64,000 nt of DNA, from positions 11,555,298-11,619,297 of the forward strand of contig OX465583.1 in assembly GCA_950022655.1 (NCBI GenBank), in the 5' to 3' direction. Of the stretch, positions 54,230 through 64,000 are shown in pieces. Below the pieces are notes generated by a model that saw only the letters and a list, made by a program, of their open reading frames with translations, made no database searches and was not told the origin of the DNA. The position numbers were made by a program, and so were the translations under genes. Source of the DNA: Alentia gelatinosa. Lineage: Eukaryota > Annelida > Polychaeta > Phyllodocida > Polynoidae. Positions within the stretch are counted from its first letter, which is position 1. Each line of letters starts with the position of its first letter.

Positions 54230-55690
54230 TGCTTGCATGCCTATATACATCATCTATAGACCAACAGGTTAGAGTGGTCACACATATACACTTTCAGCTG
54301 CTGCCAGAAAACTATCCTCTCACTATCTGTGTGCTATTCACTGTGATAGTGTGAAAGGAACAGGGTGCAAGTGTCTCAGGGTCTTAGAGGCATGCTCAGC
54401 TGACCATGACCAATCACTTGAGTCCGAAATACCTCATTGACCTATTGGTGCTTGACCTTGATATTTTTGGATCCTAGACTCAGGTGGTTGCAGAAATAAC
54501 AGATTGACTGGGTTCCATTAGCTTACAGAAAACTATCCATAGACTGAATGTAACTCAAACCGTTTAATTGTTATTCATGTGTAGGGGTCAGGGCAGTCGA
54601 GCAGCGTTGTTTCACTTTAGAACTAGGTGGCGCGAGTGCCGATCCCTGCTGTGCGGTATAGCCGGCGGACCCGCAGTATGCAAATGCTGCGGGTTCGCCC
54701 GCATTACCTAACTCGGCCACTATATATGGTCGAGTCCACAGCAGGTTGACAGGACTTCTCACGGTGCCTCTTTAAGGAGTGAACGTCTGGAGCCTCACAA
54801 GTTGGTTAGGTTGTGTTGAAACACCTTTCAACGTTGAAGAGACCAGTATCTCTTCCCGCGCTAGTTGGTGCCCCGCAGCACCAACGGATTGTGTATTACA
54901 TCCAGTAATAAAAGAACGGTGAACTGAAACTGTCCGGAGTCTGGTTTTCTATTCGCGGTTAGGCGGTAGTTGGTAGATCTCGTATCTCCCTCCCTTCTCC
55001 AGTGGGTAAAGCCGAACCCACCTGTATTGGCACGGTAAGTACAGGGTAGCGACTAGTCTCGGAACCTCTGGTCGACTGACGATCGCGGAGAGTGGTAATA
55101 CACTTTCAGCGACTAGAGGGTAACCGCTACACATGTATAATTGCACGCTCATTCATCTATGATGAACATTCCATTTGCTCCTAGTTTGGTATAGGTAGCA
55201 TGGATCCATGGCTTCCCGAGTTTCAAGTTCTAAAATGTTTGTCAAGGGTTATATATATACAACAGGTCTTAGCTCCCGCAACTTGTATTTGTTTTTAGAG
55301 CATGCATGCACACGCTAAATACATAATCTAGAGGTTAGAGTGGCCCACATAGACTTTCAGGTCACTGCATAGAAATTATCCCTTCACTATCTGTGTGCTA
55401 TTCACTGTGATATTGAGAACAGAGCAGGGAGCCAGTGTCTCAGTGTCTTAGAGGCATGCCCAGCTGACCATGACCAACCACTCAAGACCGAAATACTTCA
55501 AAACCCACTGGTGCTTGATGTGTTTGGATCCTAGACTCAGGCAGTTCCAGAAATGGCAAGTTAATTAGGTGCAAGTGGGTTATAGAAAACTATCCATGGA
55601 CTGAATGTAATCCAAACCTTTTAATTGTTATTCATGTATACTGCCCGCTCATTCATCAATGATGAACATACTATTTGCTCCTATACAAAT
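54230..55690. repeat. Tandem pair of a dispersed unit, one split by LTR copy 3
   Basis: 54230-54579 plus 55132-55260 and 55305-55690 are two copies of one unit (CACTATCTGTGTGCTATTCA, CAGCTGACCATGACCAA, GGATCCTAGACTCAGG, TTTAATTGTTATTCATG). The second copy provides the empty site for the LTR insertion. A third, diverged copy is near 50080-50310. Confidence 0.7.
54580..55131 (+). mobile_element. LTR copy 3, intact solo LTR
   Basis: 552 bp, TGTAGGGGTCAGGGCAGTCG to TAACCGCTACA, 4-bp duplication CATG on both sides (54576-54579, 55132-55135). TATATAT at 54721-54727 and AATAAA at 54907-54912 give the expected promoter and poly(A) signal order. The 5-bp end repeats TGTAG/CTACA match the other two copies. 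The 4-bp duplication would suit a Gypsy-type element, but no coding region is available to confirm it. Confidence 0.88.
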
Positions 55691-56237
55691 ACCAAATCCA
55701 CAGAAGTCGATGGAGCTAGTTGTACATTCTCAATGACCATCGTCAGTAAAACAGAAACAGAAAAAAAATTATTGTTTGTATCTTCTTCCCAGTGTGTATT
55801 TCCCTAATACCGGGGGTATTTCACTGTACACTTAAAAATGTGTATTTCTCTGTTCAAAAATATGCCAAAAGGTTACATTTCTAATCCTGGACGTGTGTGA
55901 AATTTGTGTTGATGAGCTGAGGCGATGAGACAGAGACACCCAATAAGATGTCCGCCGCGACCTTTGCACTCCACCGGTTCACAGATGTTGCAGTGTCCAG
56001 GGACCCGTTTAATATCTTGGGACAGTGACAAGGATACTTCAACATTACTTTGGCAGGGTAAAGAATATCAAAAGAATTATTTTCAGTTTCCCCTCAAATA
56101 CTTGCTGAATATGAGTCGAAATATCTATGTTGTGATAGTGATAATTAGTAATTAAAGGCACCTGTAATAGTTTATTTACTTATCTACTGCTATCTATTAC
56201 CAACTTAATCCTGTTAGCAAAAGCTGTGGCGAGTATA

Positions 56238-56442
56238 AGGCCCGGCGTCCACCTACTACAATAGACATTTAGGACCTCCCGATGCACTTCAATGCATAAT
56301 GTGAAAAAAATATATACAATCAGGACAATTTTTCTCTTACAGAAAGGTCTAGAGTATGAATATCGGTGTGTATCATAATCAGATTTTAAAAACATCGTAA
56401 GGCCTATCGTAAATGATTTGGAGCTCAGTCGACGCCGGGCCT
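56238..56442. mobile_element. Short MITE, AGGCCCGGCGTCCACC ends
   Basis: 205 bp with ends AGGCCCGGCGTCCACCTACT and GTCGACGCCGGGCCT; the same ends as 52432-53126 but a different, AT-rich centre. No clear target duplication. Confidence 0.6.
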
Positions 56443-56467
56443 AACACAGAATTGATCGTAGTGACTG

Positions 56468-56850
56468 TATACGGCATATAGCCTATGATCCATGGGCGCC
56501 GCCATGACGCCCCCCGAGTAGGTGTTCTTCACTAATTGAAGTGAAAAACTAGGTGTTCCTCAGTAATGGAGGTGCAAAAGAAGTGAGTGATAATAGGGAA
56601 GTGTCACAACTCTAGCCTTGCTCACATATGTATATAAAGTGTTCCATATGGAAAATATCATGTCTTGGGTTCAATAATTATGTCATCCTACTCTGGGATG
56701 AGTGTAGAGACTCAAGGGAACCATAGTAAAACATTGAAAGGCAGTTGAATTTGGTAAGGACAAAGAGCCAGAGTACAGGTTTTGTCCCCTGACCACCTAG
56801 TGACTTCTTCATGAACTAACAATGACTCTGTCCCCTACACATAATAAATA
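56468..56850 (-). repeat. Dispersed repeat, partner of 26607-27075
   Basis: Starts TACGGCATATAGCCTATGAT and ends near CTCTGTCCCC. It lacks the small A-tailed insertion found in the other copy. Confidence 0.65.
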
Positions 56851-57157
56851 GATGGCGGTGTTGTCTTCCTTGTTTTATGCTGTAGACACAAATCTCCATG
56901 TTTTTAACATTGTATATCTAAAATCACATACATCTTTATTCTCCCTAGTCTAAAGCTAAGAGGCACAATAGCTTGTCACACACAAGTTTTTTCTTTTAAT
57001 CTGTCATGTAATATCTAAGCGAGCATTCTTGCTCTTTTTTTCCTTTGTTCATTATCCCCTTATAGAGCTTTCTCTCTATCACTCTCACCTCAGTAAATAT
57101 ACATCTCTGTCTCCCTACTTCTCTTGTAGTTGTTCTCACCATATCTACATATAGGCT

Positions 57158-57300
57158 TTCAAAGGAGCGGCATCCCTTTTTACGGCTTACCCCTTGGACG
57201 GTCCAGATATCGTTATCGGCGTTGGATTTCCGCTCAGATGCTCCACTGGTATTTACTTGACCATTGTGTGTTCTGTCCGTCTCCTGATCCTACCACCAGC
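57158..57300 (+). CDS. Possible isolated exon, unidentified
   Basis: 143-bp segment flanked by CATATAG on the left and GTAAGC on the right. In one frame it reads AFKGAASLFTAYPLDGPDIV then IGVGFPLRC, followed by a hydrophobic stretch; a stop lies just upstream of the acceptor. GC content exceeds the flanks. Other frames are also open, so the frame choice is uncertain. No neighbouring exon was found. Confidence 0.25.
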
Positions 57301-57312
57301 GGTAAGCTTTGA

Positions 57313-58240
57313 TTATTGAAGGTCTCACTATGGTGAATGTGGGATGAGGGATGTCTTCCTGCTATCCGTGTAAGCTGTCAATGGCAGGGGCTGGTCGGGG
57401 TAGATTAGGCCCAACACGTCAGGTATTTCTAGCGGACTGTTTAGGGGGTGGGTGTGAGGTAACTGGGAGCAGATCAGGAAGGGTATGATGTCTTCGTCTT
57501 AGTGTGGGACATCACCTGCCTTTTGTTTCTGTTTTTTTTTACAAGAGGAGTATACGGAAACTGGCTGACTGTCGTCGTACGTCAGAAATACATTGTAAAT
57601 CTTTTGATCAGGTACATCCCGATTTATGTAGCCAGAGGGATGTATTAGATTGATAATTAAGTATTTTGATATACGCCCCGTTTTTGTATACTATAGACCT
57701 AAAAATGATGAAATATTAGCCTATCACGTGATGTCATACCCTGTACGTCACAGTATGAAGTACGGCCATAAATAAGTCATGGGTAGCAGCAGGTATGGGT
57801 AGCAATCTAGGTCATACAGCCATAGGTGTATAATGATTTGGTATACTCCTTGCAAAGTTAAGTCGTTGATTTCCAGTCTAAAGTTATTCTATCATTACCA
57901 CTCCCTTTTCATTATTACATAAATAGTATTTAGAATTCACCTCTTTTATTCTGCCAGAGTCACAGAGGCTCCCCTTCAATATTGATGTGATTCATATTCG
58001 TTATAAGTATTCGTTATAGCGACAAGACGCACAATTGACAATTCAGAACGTCTTTATGTCCAAAGGTTAGCGGAATATTCTTCAGGGATCTGCAGGAATT
58101 GACAGTCACTCAACGTTTCTTGCCTTATTGATAGACAACACGGGCCGTTGGCTAAATTGCCCGCGAGGTGACAGGAAAAGCCACGTTCTACTGAGTAGAA
58201 TACGGCTTTCCGTATTCTACTCGGTAGCTATCTGTAGGCT
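57313..58240. other. No recognised feature
   Basis: Unclassified. A fragment of the TTATTACCCACC-class element (CTACTGAGTAGAATACGG) starts near 58190. Confidence 0.4.
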
Positions 58241-58313
58241 TCATAGGTTTATTATGGAGACTCTGTATTAGGTGGGCAATAAACAACAATAAAAAAAATA
58301 TATACATATATAT

Positions 58314-58690
58314 TTATTACCCACCTAGTACGGAGTCTCCATGCTAAGCTTATGGCGCTTACAGATCGATACTGAGTAGAATACGGACCTCCGGAATCTC
58401 CTAGCAGAATACGGCTTTTTCGGCCACCTAACGGGCTTTATATGAACTAATTCATATAAACAAAGCACAGCGCTAGGGTCGAATTTCTAATAATATACTA
58501 ATTTTCTTCCTGATAATTACTCGAAAGGTGAGTAATAAATACAACATTACCATGATTTTTATCTGTGTGGCTGTATTCTTGATTCTTGTAGTTGACACTA
58601 CGTAATACTCCTCGCTATCGCTCGCAGTTTAACTACGCATCAACTACGCGGAGAATACGGCCACTCAGATCGAAATCTTGGTAATATTGG
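58314..58690 (+). mobile_element. HINE-like hairpin element, TTATTACCCACC class
   Basis: TTATTACCCACCTAGTACGG, inverted GGTGAGTAATAAATAC near 58548-58563, arms CATTACCATGATTTTTATCT and GATCGAAATCTTGGTAAT, apex CCTCGCTATCGCTCG. An inverted 5' end of the same class (GGTGGGCAATAAA) lies at 58270-58282, making a head-to-head pair. Confidence 0.65.
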
Positions 58691-58708
58691 GTGTATATAC
58701 ATATATAC

Positions 58709-58789
<81 letters not shown>
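58686..58789. repeat. (TA)n microsatellite
   Basis: About 100 bp of TA dinucleotide with TATACA interruptions at the left, directly after the hairpin of 58314-58690. Confidence 0.9.
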
Positions 58790-58791
<2 letters not shown>

Positions 58792-59363
58792 CCCTTGTCT
58801 GCCTATCCGAAATCGATCAAATTGAAACTCTTTAACAACTAATCAAGAATTGCTGCATCACATGGCAGGTTCTTAGATATGTTGACCCATTTTCAAAATG
58901 GAGAAATGTGAGTATTTTTCTTGTTTAACAAAGTCCACATTCCCTGAGCAGTAGGACTGATGTCCGGGTGTAAAATAAGACTTGTGCCTAGAATTAGCTA
59001 AGTTGATTTGGTTCCTGCCAGGCATGCCTCAGTGTTTGTTGAAACCGCCGACGGCATCGAAAGGCAGAGAGATGGAAGCGGAGTTGAGCTGTTGTTATAC
59101 GATTACAGCAGGAGAACTCAATTACGGCCCAACTTCACTGTATATTGAATTCGGAATTGAAATTATCCCTCACAGGGCATCTCATTTGTTTAGGGATAGA
59201 GGACGAACAATAAATACAGATGTGTTGATAAGCATATAAACATGACAGGGTAAACATGGGTATTTGAAGCATGAGGAATTAACAAAATAATAGTTAATAA
59301 ATTTAAATATCTGTCAGTAGCAAAGGAAACTCTTCAGGATAGTCAGGACGGTCTATATGTATT

Positions 59364-59690
59364 CATTACCCACCAAATACGGAGTCTCCATACTAAGCCT
59401 ATGTAGCCTCCAGATCGCTACTGAGTAGAAAACGGAAAGCCGTATTCTCCTAGGCGAATACGGCTTTTTCGACCACCTGACGGGCATTATAGGAACTATC
59501 TTATATAAACAATGCACGGCGCAGGCGTCGAATTTCTAATTATTTAAAGATTTCTTTCCTAACAATTAGTCGAAAGGAGAGTAATAAATACAACATTACC
59601 ATGATTTGTACCTTGTAGTTCACGCTACGCAATACTCGCTCTCACTCGGAGTTCTATGTGTCAATTACGCAGAGAATGCGGTCACTCAGA
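59364..59690 (+). mobile_element. HINE-like hairpin element, TTATTACCCACC class
   Basis: CATTACCCACCAAATACGGA, CATACTAAGCCTATG, inverted GGAGAGTAATAAATAC near 59576-59591, then a partly eroded hairpin around GTAGTTCACGCTACGCAATA and TCAATTACGCAGAGAATGCG. Confidence 0.6.
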
Positions 59691-59704
59691 TCGAAATCAA
59701 GTGT

Positions 59705-60092
59705 ATCTATCCATCGTATACAAAGATCCCATTCAAAATGTATGGGGACTCAGTAAACCACGACCCATTATAGAAAACCTGTCAGATACCATAACTGTGG
59801 TATATACGGATTCAAATCTGCGGTATACGGCATCAAAGCAATGGTACACAAGAAAAACAGATCTTGGTGCTATAGAGCAAAGAAATAGTCTCTATTGTTA
59901 TACCCTTTAATATAGGAAATACTGGGTGTAATTCATTCGAAAAGATATATAATAAATGCCAGGAGCGAGGTTATGTGAACAGACAGCTCTATAAACCACT
60001 CGTGGTTGACGTCGTAATACACACTAGCGCTCGTGTATCACTACACGTCAACCTCTCGTGGTTTACGGCCGCCTGTCCACAAAACCATCACT
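59705..60092 (+). mobile_element. HINE-like hairpin element, TATTATCCAT class, eroded
   Basis: Starts CTATCCATCGTATACAAAG directly after the previous element; module end ATATAATAAATGCC near 59948-59961. Hairpin arms GTGAACAGACAGCT and GGCCGCCTGTCCAC with TAAACCACTCGTGGTTGACG, apex CACACTAGCGCTCGTGT. Stem related to 15243-15366. Confidence 0.55.
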
Positions 60093-61265
60093 TATTATCT
60101 TTATAATTCTGAGTATGATACATTCGTATCGGAAAACAACAAATAGAATGATATTCTATATGATCTTTCGCTGAATGAAGCTATCTATCGATCTGGGTGG
60201 ATTTCCGGTATGTATTGCGTAGGGGTCTGAATGCTGATCGAGCGCTTGATCATATCCTTCCGTTGTGCTATGGATTCCCGGCGAGAGCAATAAACAAAGC
60301 ATGATAAACCGCGAGTCGCTGGTCTCATTCATCATACACACCACATAGCTCTATCCATCTCACGGTCGATCCCGGTCATCCTGTAATATACCGGTTATTA
60401 CACTGCCTGTTTTACATGACTGAGTATGTTGTAGGGAAAGCAACGGTAACGTTTACTTGCCCCCATACAAAAATGGTATTTGGCCTAACTGGCCTAACGG
60501 CAATTTATTATCTCATTCCAAGAAATAGGAAATGTTATGTAATACGAATATAATTCTGTAATGATATATAGAGTTCTATTTCTATATGTTGTTGACAGAT
60601 ATAGGCTGCTATTACAAACAATACATTTTTATTTCCTCTTAGAATTGTACACATCGAGAATATCATTTTGCTTCACTATCGTAAAAACACGGGAAGAAAA
60701 AGCCTCATCCTTTCTCTAATCGCTTTTATAACTACCGTGAAATTTCGAACCTATCTTGCATGATTGATTCGGGTGACCCCCCAAACAATGGCTACAATCG
60801 TGTTTATAAAATTTGAAAAGAAAAATAGAGTGCCCTCTGCCTTGCCCATAGCGACCTCTGTATTTCTTTCCTGGCGACGAAAAGGAACGCTGGGGTCCAC
60901 TTTTGGTCATAAATGAGAACATTTATGATTCATATATCTATATATACATCGGATTGCTTTTCATGGAACAGATAAGTTTTGTAGGAATTGCAGCTATACA
61001 CGGAATGGAAAGTATATATTTTTTCTAGTATAAACCTTATGATACCATATGAATTGATATACAAGTTTCCGAATGAGGTTGCTTAATATCTGTAAGATGT
61101 GGGTCAGATTACAAGACGGTTATACCTACCTTTAGGAAATCGTCTTTGCTGATTTAAAAGCCCATATAAAGTCAAATGCAGAACGCATTATGCTCTTCGA
61201 GGTAATTCGTACGTATAGTTTCATCGGGAAGAAACGTGATTACAAAGTTTAAAGGTCGCATCTTC
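60093..61265. other. No recognised feature
   Basis: AT-rich spacer; no coding signal that I trust. Confidence 0.4.
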
Positions 61266-61830
61266 TAAAATGGGATTCACACGGTGGGACAAATGGACCT
61301 GAGACTGGTGTACTTCACACCTTTGCACCAGTCGGCTACTATTTCCAACTGGGAACAAAGTTTCACAGATTGGGGTGTTCTACAGTCTCAGGGGAACATG
61401 GCGGATTCAATTCACATGAGAAGATTTAACAGGTACATAGTCTCAACCCTACACCCCTACACAGGGTACACAGGGTACACAGGGTACACAGTCGCCGACT
61501 CAGGGTGCTTCCCCGTGTGAATAGGTGTTATTTGAGACTGCTGAGACTCACAGATTGGGGGAGAACGTGTGAAATACATTTGTCTCACCAAAATGTCCCT
61601 CTAAATTTTAAACCTGTTTAAAGTCAAAATCTCATGAGATTCTGTTCCTTGTTAGGGGCGATTGTCGCCGACAATTGCAAGAGAAAAAAGTTGTCTCAGC
61701 AAAATGAAAGCCTGTCATTCACACGAGGAGATTGTGTTCCAGTACCGAATCTCAACAGGATTTGTCTCAGACAAACGGCCTGTGAGGTACATGAATCCCA
61801 TCGTGTGAATCCCGTTTTAGATCAAAAGTG
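61266..61830. mobile_element. Foldback/TIR repeat, TTTGTCTGAGACAAA family
   Basis: Ends TCTAAAATGGGATTCACACG and CGTGTGAATCCCGTTTTAGA are inverted. The inside carries several partial end repeats and a short GGGTACACA triplication near 61455-61485. Confidence 0.65.
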
Positions 61831-62020
61831 AAATTCCAAAATTGATTAATTTTTTAGTATTCATTAGCTCTTCCTTCCCATGTCTCTCTGTGAGGCTCCA
61901 CTTTCAAAACTGATATCACCTTTCCCTAAAGAAATGAAAGTTCATTTTTAGACCAGTGACGGTGAAAGTTTAGCAGATAACCTAGGCAATGAATATATCT
62001 CCTTTCTCCTTATGTCTTAG

Positions 62021-63268
62021 TGAAGCGGGATTCCCACGATGGGATTTTTGTACCTCACAGGCAGTTTGTCTGAGACAAATCCTGCTGAGATTCTGTACCC
62101 TGTAAAGTGGAATTCACATGATGGGATTTCTGTACCTCACAGGCTGTTTGTCTGAGACAAATCCTGCTGAAATTCTGTGCCTTGTAAAGTGGAATTCACA
62201 TGATGGGATTTCTGTACCTCACAGGCTGTTTGTCTGAGACAAATCCTGCTGAGATTCTGTACCCTGTAAAGTGGGATACACACGATGGGATTTGTGTACC
62301 TCACAGGCTGTTTGTCTGAGACAAATCCTGCTGAGATTCTGTACCCTGTAAAGTGGGATACACACGAAGGATTCATGTACCTAACAGGCTGTTTGTCTGA
62401 GACAAATCGTGCTGAGATTCTGTACCCTGTATAGTGAGATACACACGATGGGATGCATGTACCTCACAGGCAGTTTGTCTGAGACAAATCCTGCTGAGAT
62501 TCTGTACCCTGTAAATTGGGATACACACGATGGGATGCATGTACCTCACAGGTTGTTTGTCTGAGACAAATCCTGCTGAGATTCTGTACCCTGTAAAGTG
62601 GGATACACACGATGGGATGCATGTACCTCACAGGCAGTTTGTCTGAGACAAATCCTGCTGAGATTCTGTACCCTGTATAGTGGGATACACACGATGGGAT
62701 GCATGTACCTCACAGGCAGTTTGTCTGAGACAAATCCTGCTGAGATTCTGTACCCTGTAAAGTGGGATACACACGATGAGATGCATGTACCTCACAGGCA
62801 GTTTGTCTGAGACAAATCCTGCTGAGATTCTGTACCCTGTAAAGTGGGATACACACGATGGGATGCATGTACCTCACAGGCAGTTTGTCTGAGACAAATC
62901 GTGCTGAGATTCTGTACCCTGTAAAGTGGGATACACACGATGGGATTTGTGTACCTCACAGGCTGTTTGTCTGAGACAAATCCTGCTGAGATTCTGTACC
63001 CTGTAAAGTGGGATACACACGATGGGATTTGTGTACCTCACAGGCTGTTTGTCTGATACAAATCCTGCTGAGATTCTGTACCCTGTAAAGTGGGATACAC
63101 ACGATGGGATGCATGTACCTCACAGACTGTAGGGTTCCATTTCCCTAGGACATTTATCCCCTGCAATGGTTGGCGACATTTACCCCTAAAAATAACAGAA
63201 TCTCATGAGATTAAAAACCATATGAGGTACATGAATCCCACAGTGTGAATTCCACTTTACAAGTAACA
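62021..63268. repeat. 82-bp tandem array inside a TIR repeat
   Basis: About 13 head-to-tail copies of an 82-bp unit made of GTGGGATACACACGATGGGA, TGCATGTACCTCACAGGCAG, TTTGTCTGAGACAAATCCTG, CTGAGATTCTGTACCCTGTA and AA. Each unit has the 15-bp palindrome TTTGTCTGAGACAAA. To the right, near 63225-63265, an inverted end (GAGGTACATGAATCCCAC, GTGTGAATTCCACTTTAC) shows that the unit is the amplified end region of a TIR element. Confidence 0.88.
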
Positions 63269-63618
63269 GAATCTTATGAGGTTTCAAACCCTGTGAGGTA
63301 TATAAATCCCACCGTATGAATCTGACTTTACCCAGGCACCGGCAGTTGGGCTCCTGAATGGATCTGTTCCACAATTAGTAATTATAAAGATTATTAGCGA
63401 AGATTTCAATATCACCCAGCTCTCAGTATATCGAAAAAGTGTACCTAGTATCTCAGTTACCAGCCAGCAACCCTCTATTAGAGGACTCATAGGGAGGCTT
63501 GTCTCCCGAACACCAGACCTGAACACGGAGTCCCACTGTATACCACTTCTGATACTAATGAATAAATGGTCACAAATATCTAATCAGAATTAGCCACAGT
63601 GATTCTTTTGTTACAATA

Positions 63619-63822
63619 TTGTTTCACATGATATTTTATTATGATGTGGAAGTTGGTCCTCTTCTCCGAAGAGACAATATTTCATATTCGCTGTATGCTA
63701 CGACTGTTGTTATTGATCGCAGACTTATCTATGATTTGGGTTATATAACAAAGAAAGGCAGAGCCAAGAAAACTAATTTCTGGCCAATTGAGGCAAATGC
63801 CCCTTTAGTGGGCTTTGTGTAA
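63619..63822 (+). CDS. Possible terminal exon or coding fragment, unidentified
   Basis: Open to TAA at 63820-63822, reading MIFYYDVEVGPLLRRDNISY (from ATG about 63628) and later YDLGYITKKGRAKKTNFWPI. AATAAA follows at about 63871. Composition is protein-like, but no family is recognised and no convincing splice acceptor was identified. Confidence 0.25.
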   Translation: MFHMIFYYDVEVGPLLRRDNISYSLYATTVVIDRRLIYDLGYITKKGRAKKTNFWPIEANAPLVGFV

Positions 63823-64000
63823 TACGACTTGATTGTATCAATACTCTGTAAAAAGACTTTTGAAATAACCCAATAAAGCAATTGTACCCAAAAGAAATTT
63901 AACAGCACACTAAAAATGTACATGAAATTCCTAACCTCTGACTAGAAAAGTTATCCTAAGGCTAAATTATATACGTGCTTTTAATGATCACAACAATATA

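Overview
The window is animal nuclear DNA, most likely from a marine invertebrate and probably a mollusc. It is AT-rich with short GC-rich islands. It has one spliced host gene with matching intron phases, a tRNA-headed SINE, and a very high load of transposable elements: tyrosine-recombinase (YR) retrotransposons, a Penelope-like element, LTR remnants, MITEs and satellites. The taxon is inferred from this repeat mix, not from a diagnostic gene. There is no operon, rRNA gene, free-standing tRNA gene, CRISPR array or bacterial-type coding.

Layout. 0-13 kb: four candidate exons of a minus-strand host gene (12505-12583, 11429-11535, 5094-5264, 3112-3328) encode a probable secreted protein; the introns are packed with repeats. 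The largest intron carries a 552-bp-class LTR (5406-10506, minus) split by a 4.5-kb Ngaro-type YR retrotransposon (5825-10361) with gag, RT/RNase H, recombinase and split direct repeats. 13-20 kb: SINE copies, a 35-bp minisatellite, MITEs. 20.7-24.7 kb: a second, frameshifted and truncated YR retrotransposon. 25-42 kb: MITEs, a GC-rich 14-bp minisatellite and dispersed repeats. 42.9-47.4 kb: a second LTR split by a Penelope-like element (43358-47295, minus) with RT, GIY-YIG endonuclease, 17-bp target duplication and 61-bp inverted repeats. 47-61 kb: more MITEs, foldback repeats and a third, uninterrupted LTR (54580-55131). 61-63.3 kb: a tandem array of an 82-bp unit with an internal palindrome.

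The most striking feature is a superfamily of about 25 short non-autonomous elements sharing one architecture. A 12-13 bp sequence at one end (for example TTATCTCACCCC) is repeated inverted further in, and is followed at once by a long terminal hairpin with a conserved apex (CGGCTTCGCCTCG type). The short inverted repeats fall into at least five sequence classes, and the stems also differ, but the layout is constant. It resembles Helentron-associated elements (HINEs: asymmetric terminal inverted repeats plus a 3' hairpin, insertion between T and T). The hairpins here are far longer, and no helicase or Rep gene lies in the window.

Insertion history can be read from the nesting. All three LTRs have TG...CA ends and perfect 4-bp target duplications. 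One then received the Ngaro-type element next to its TATA box, and another received the Penelope-like element.
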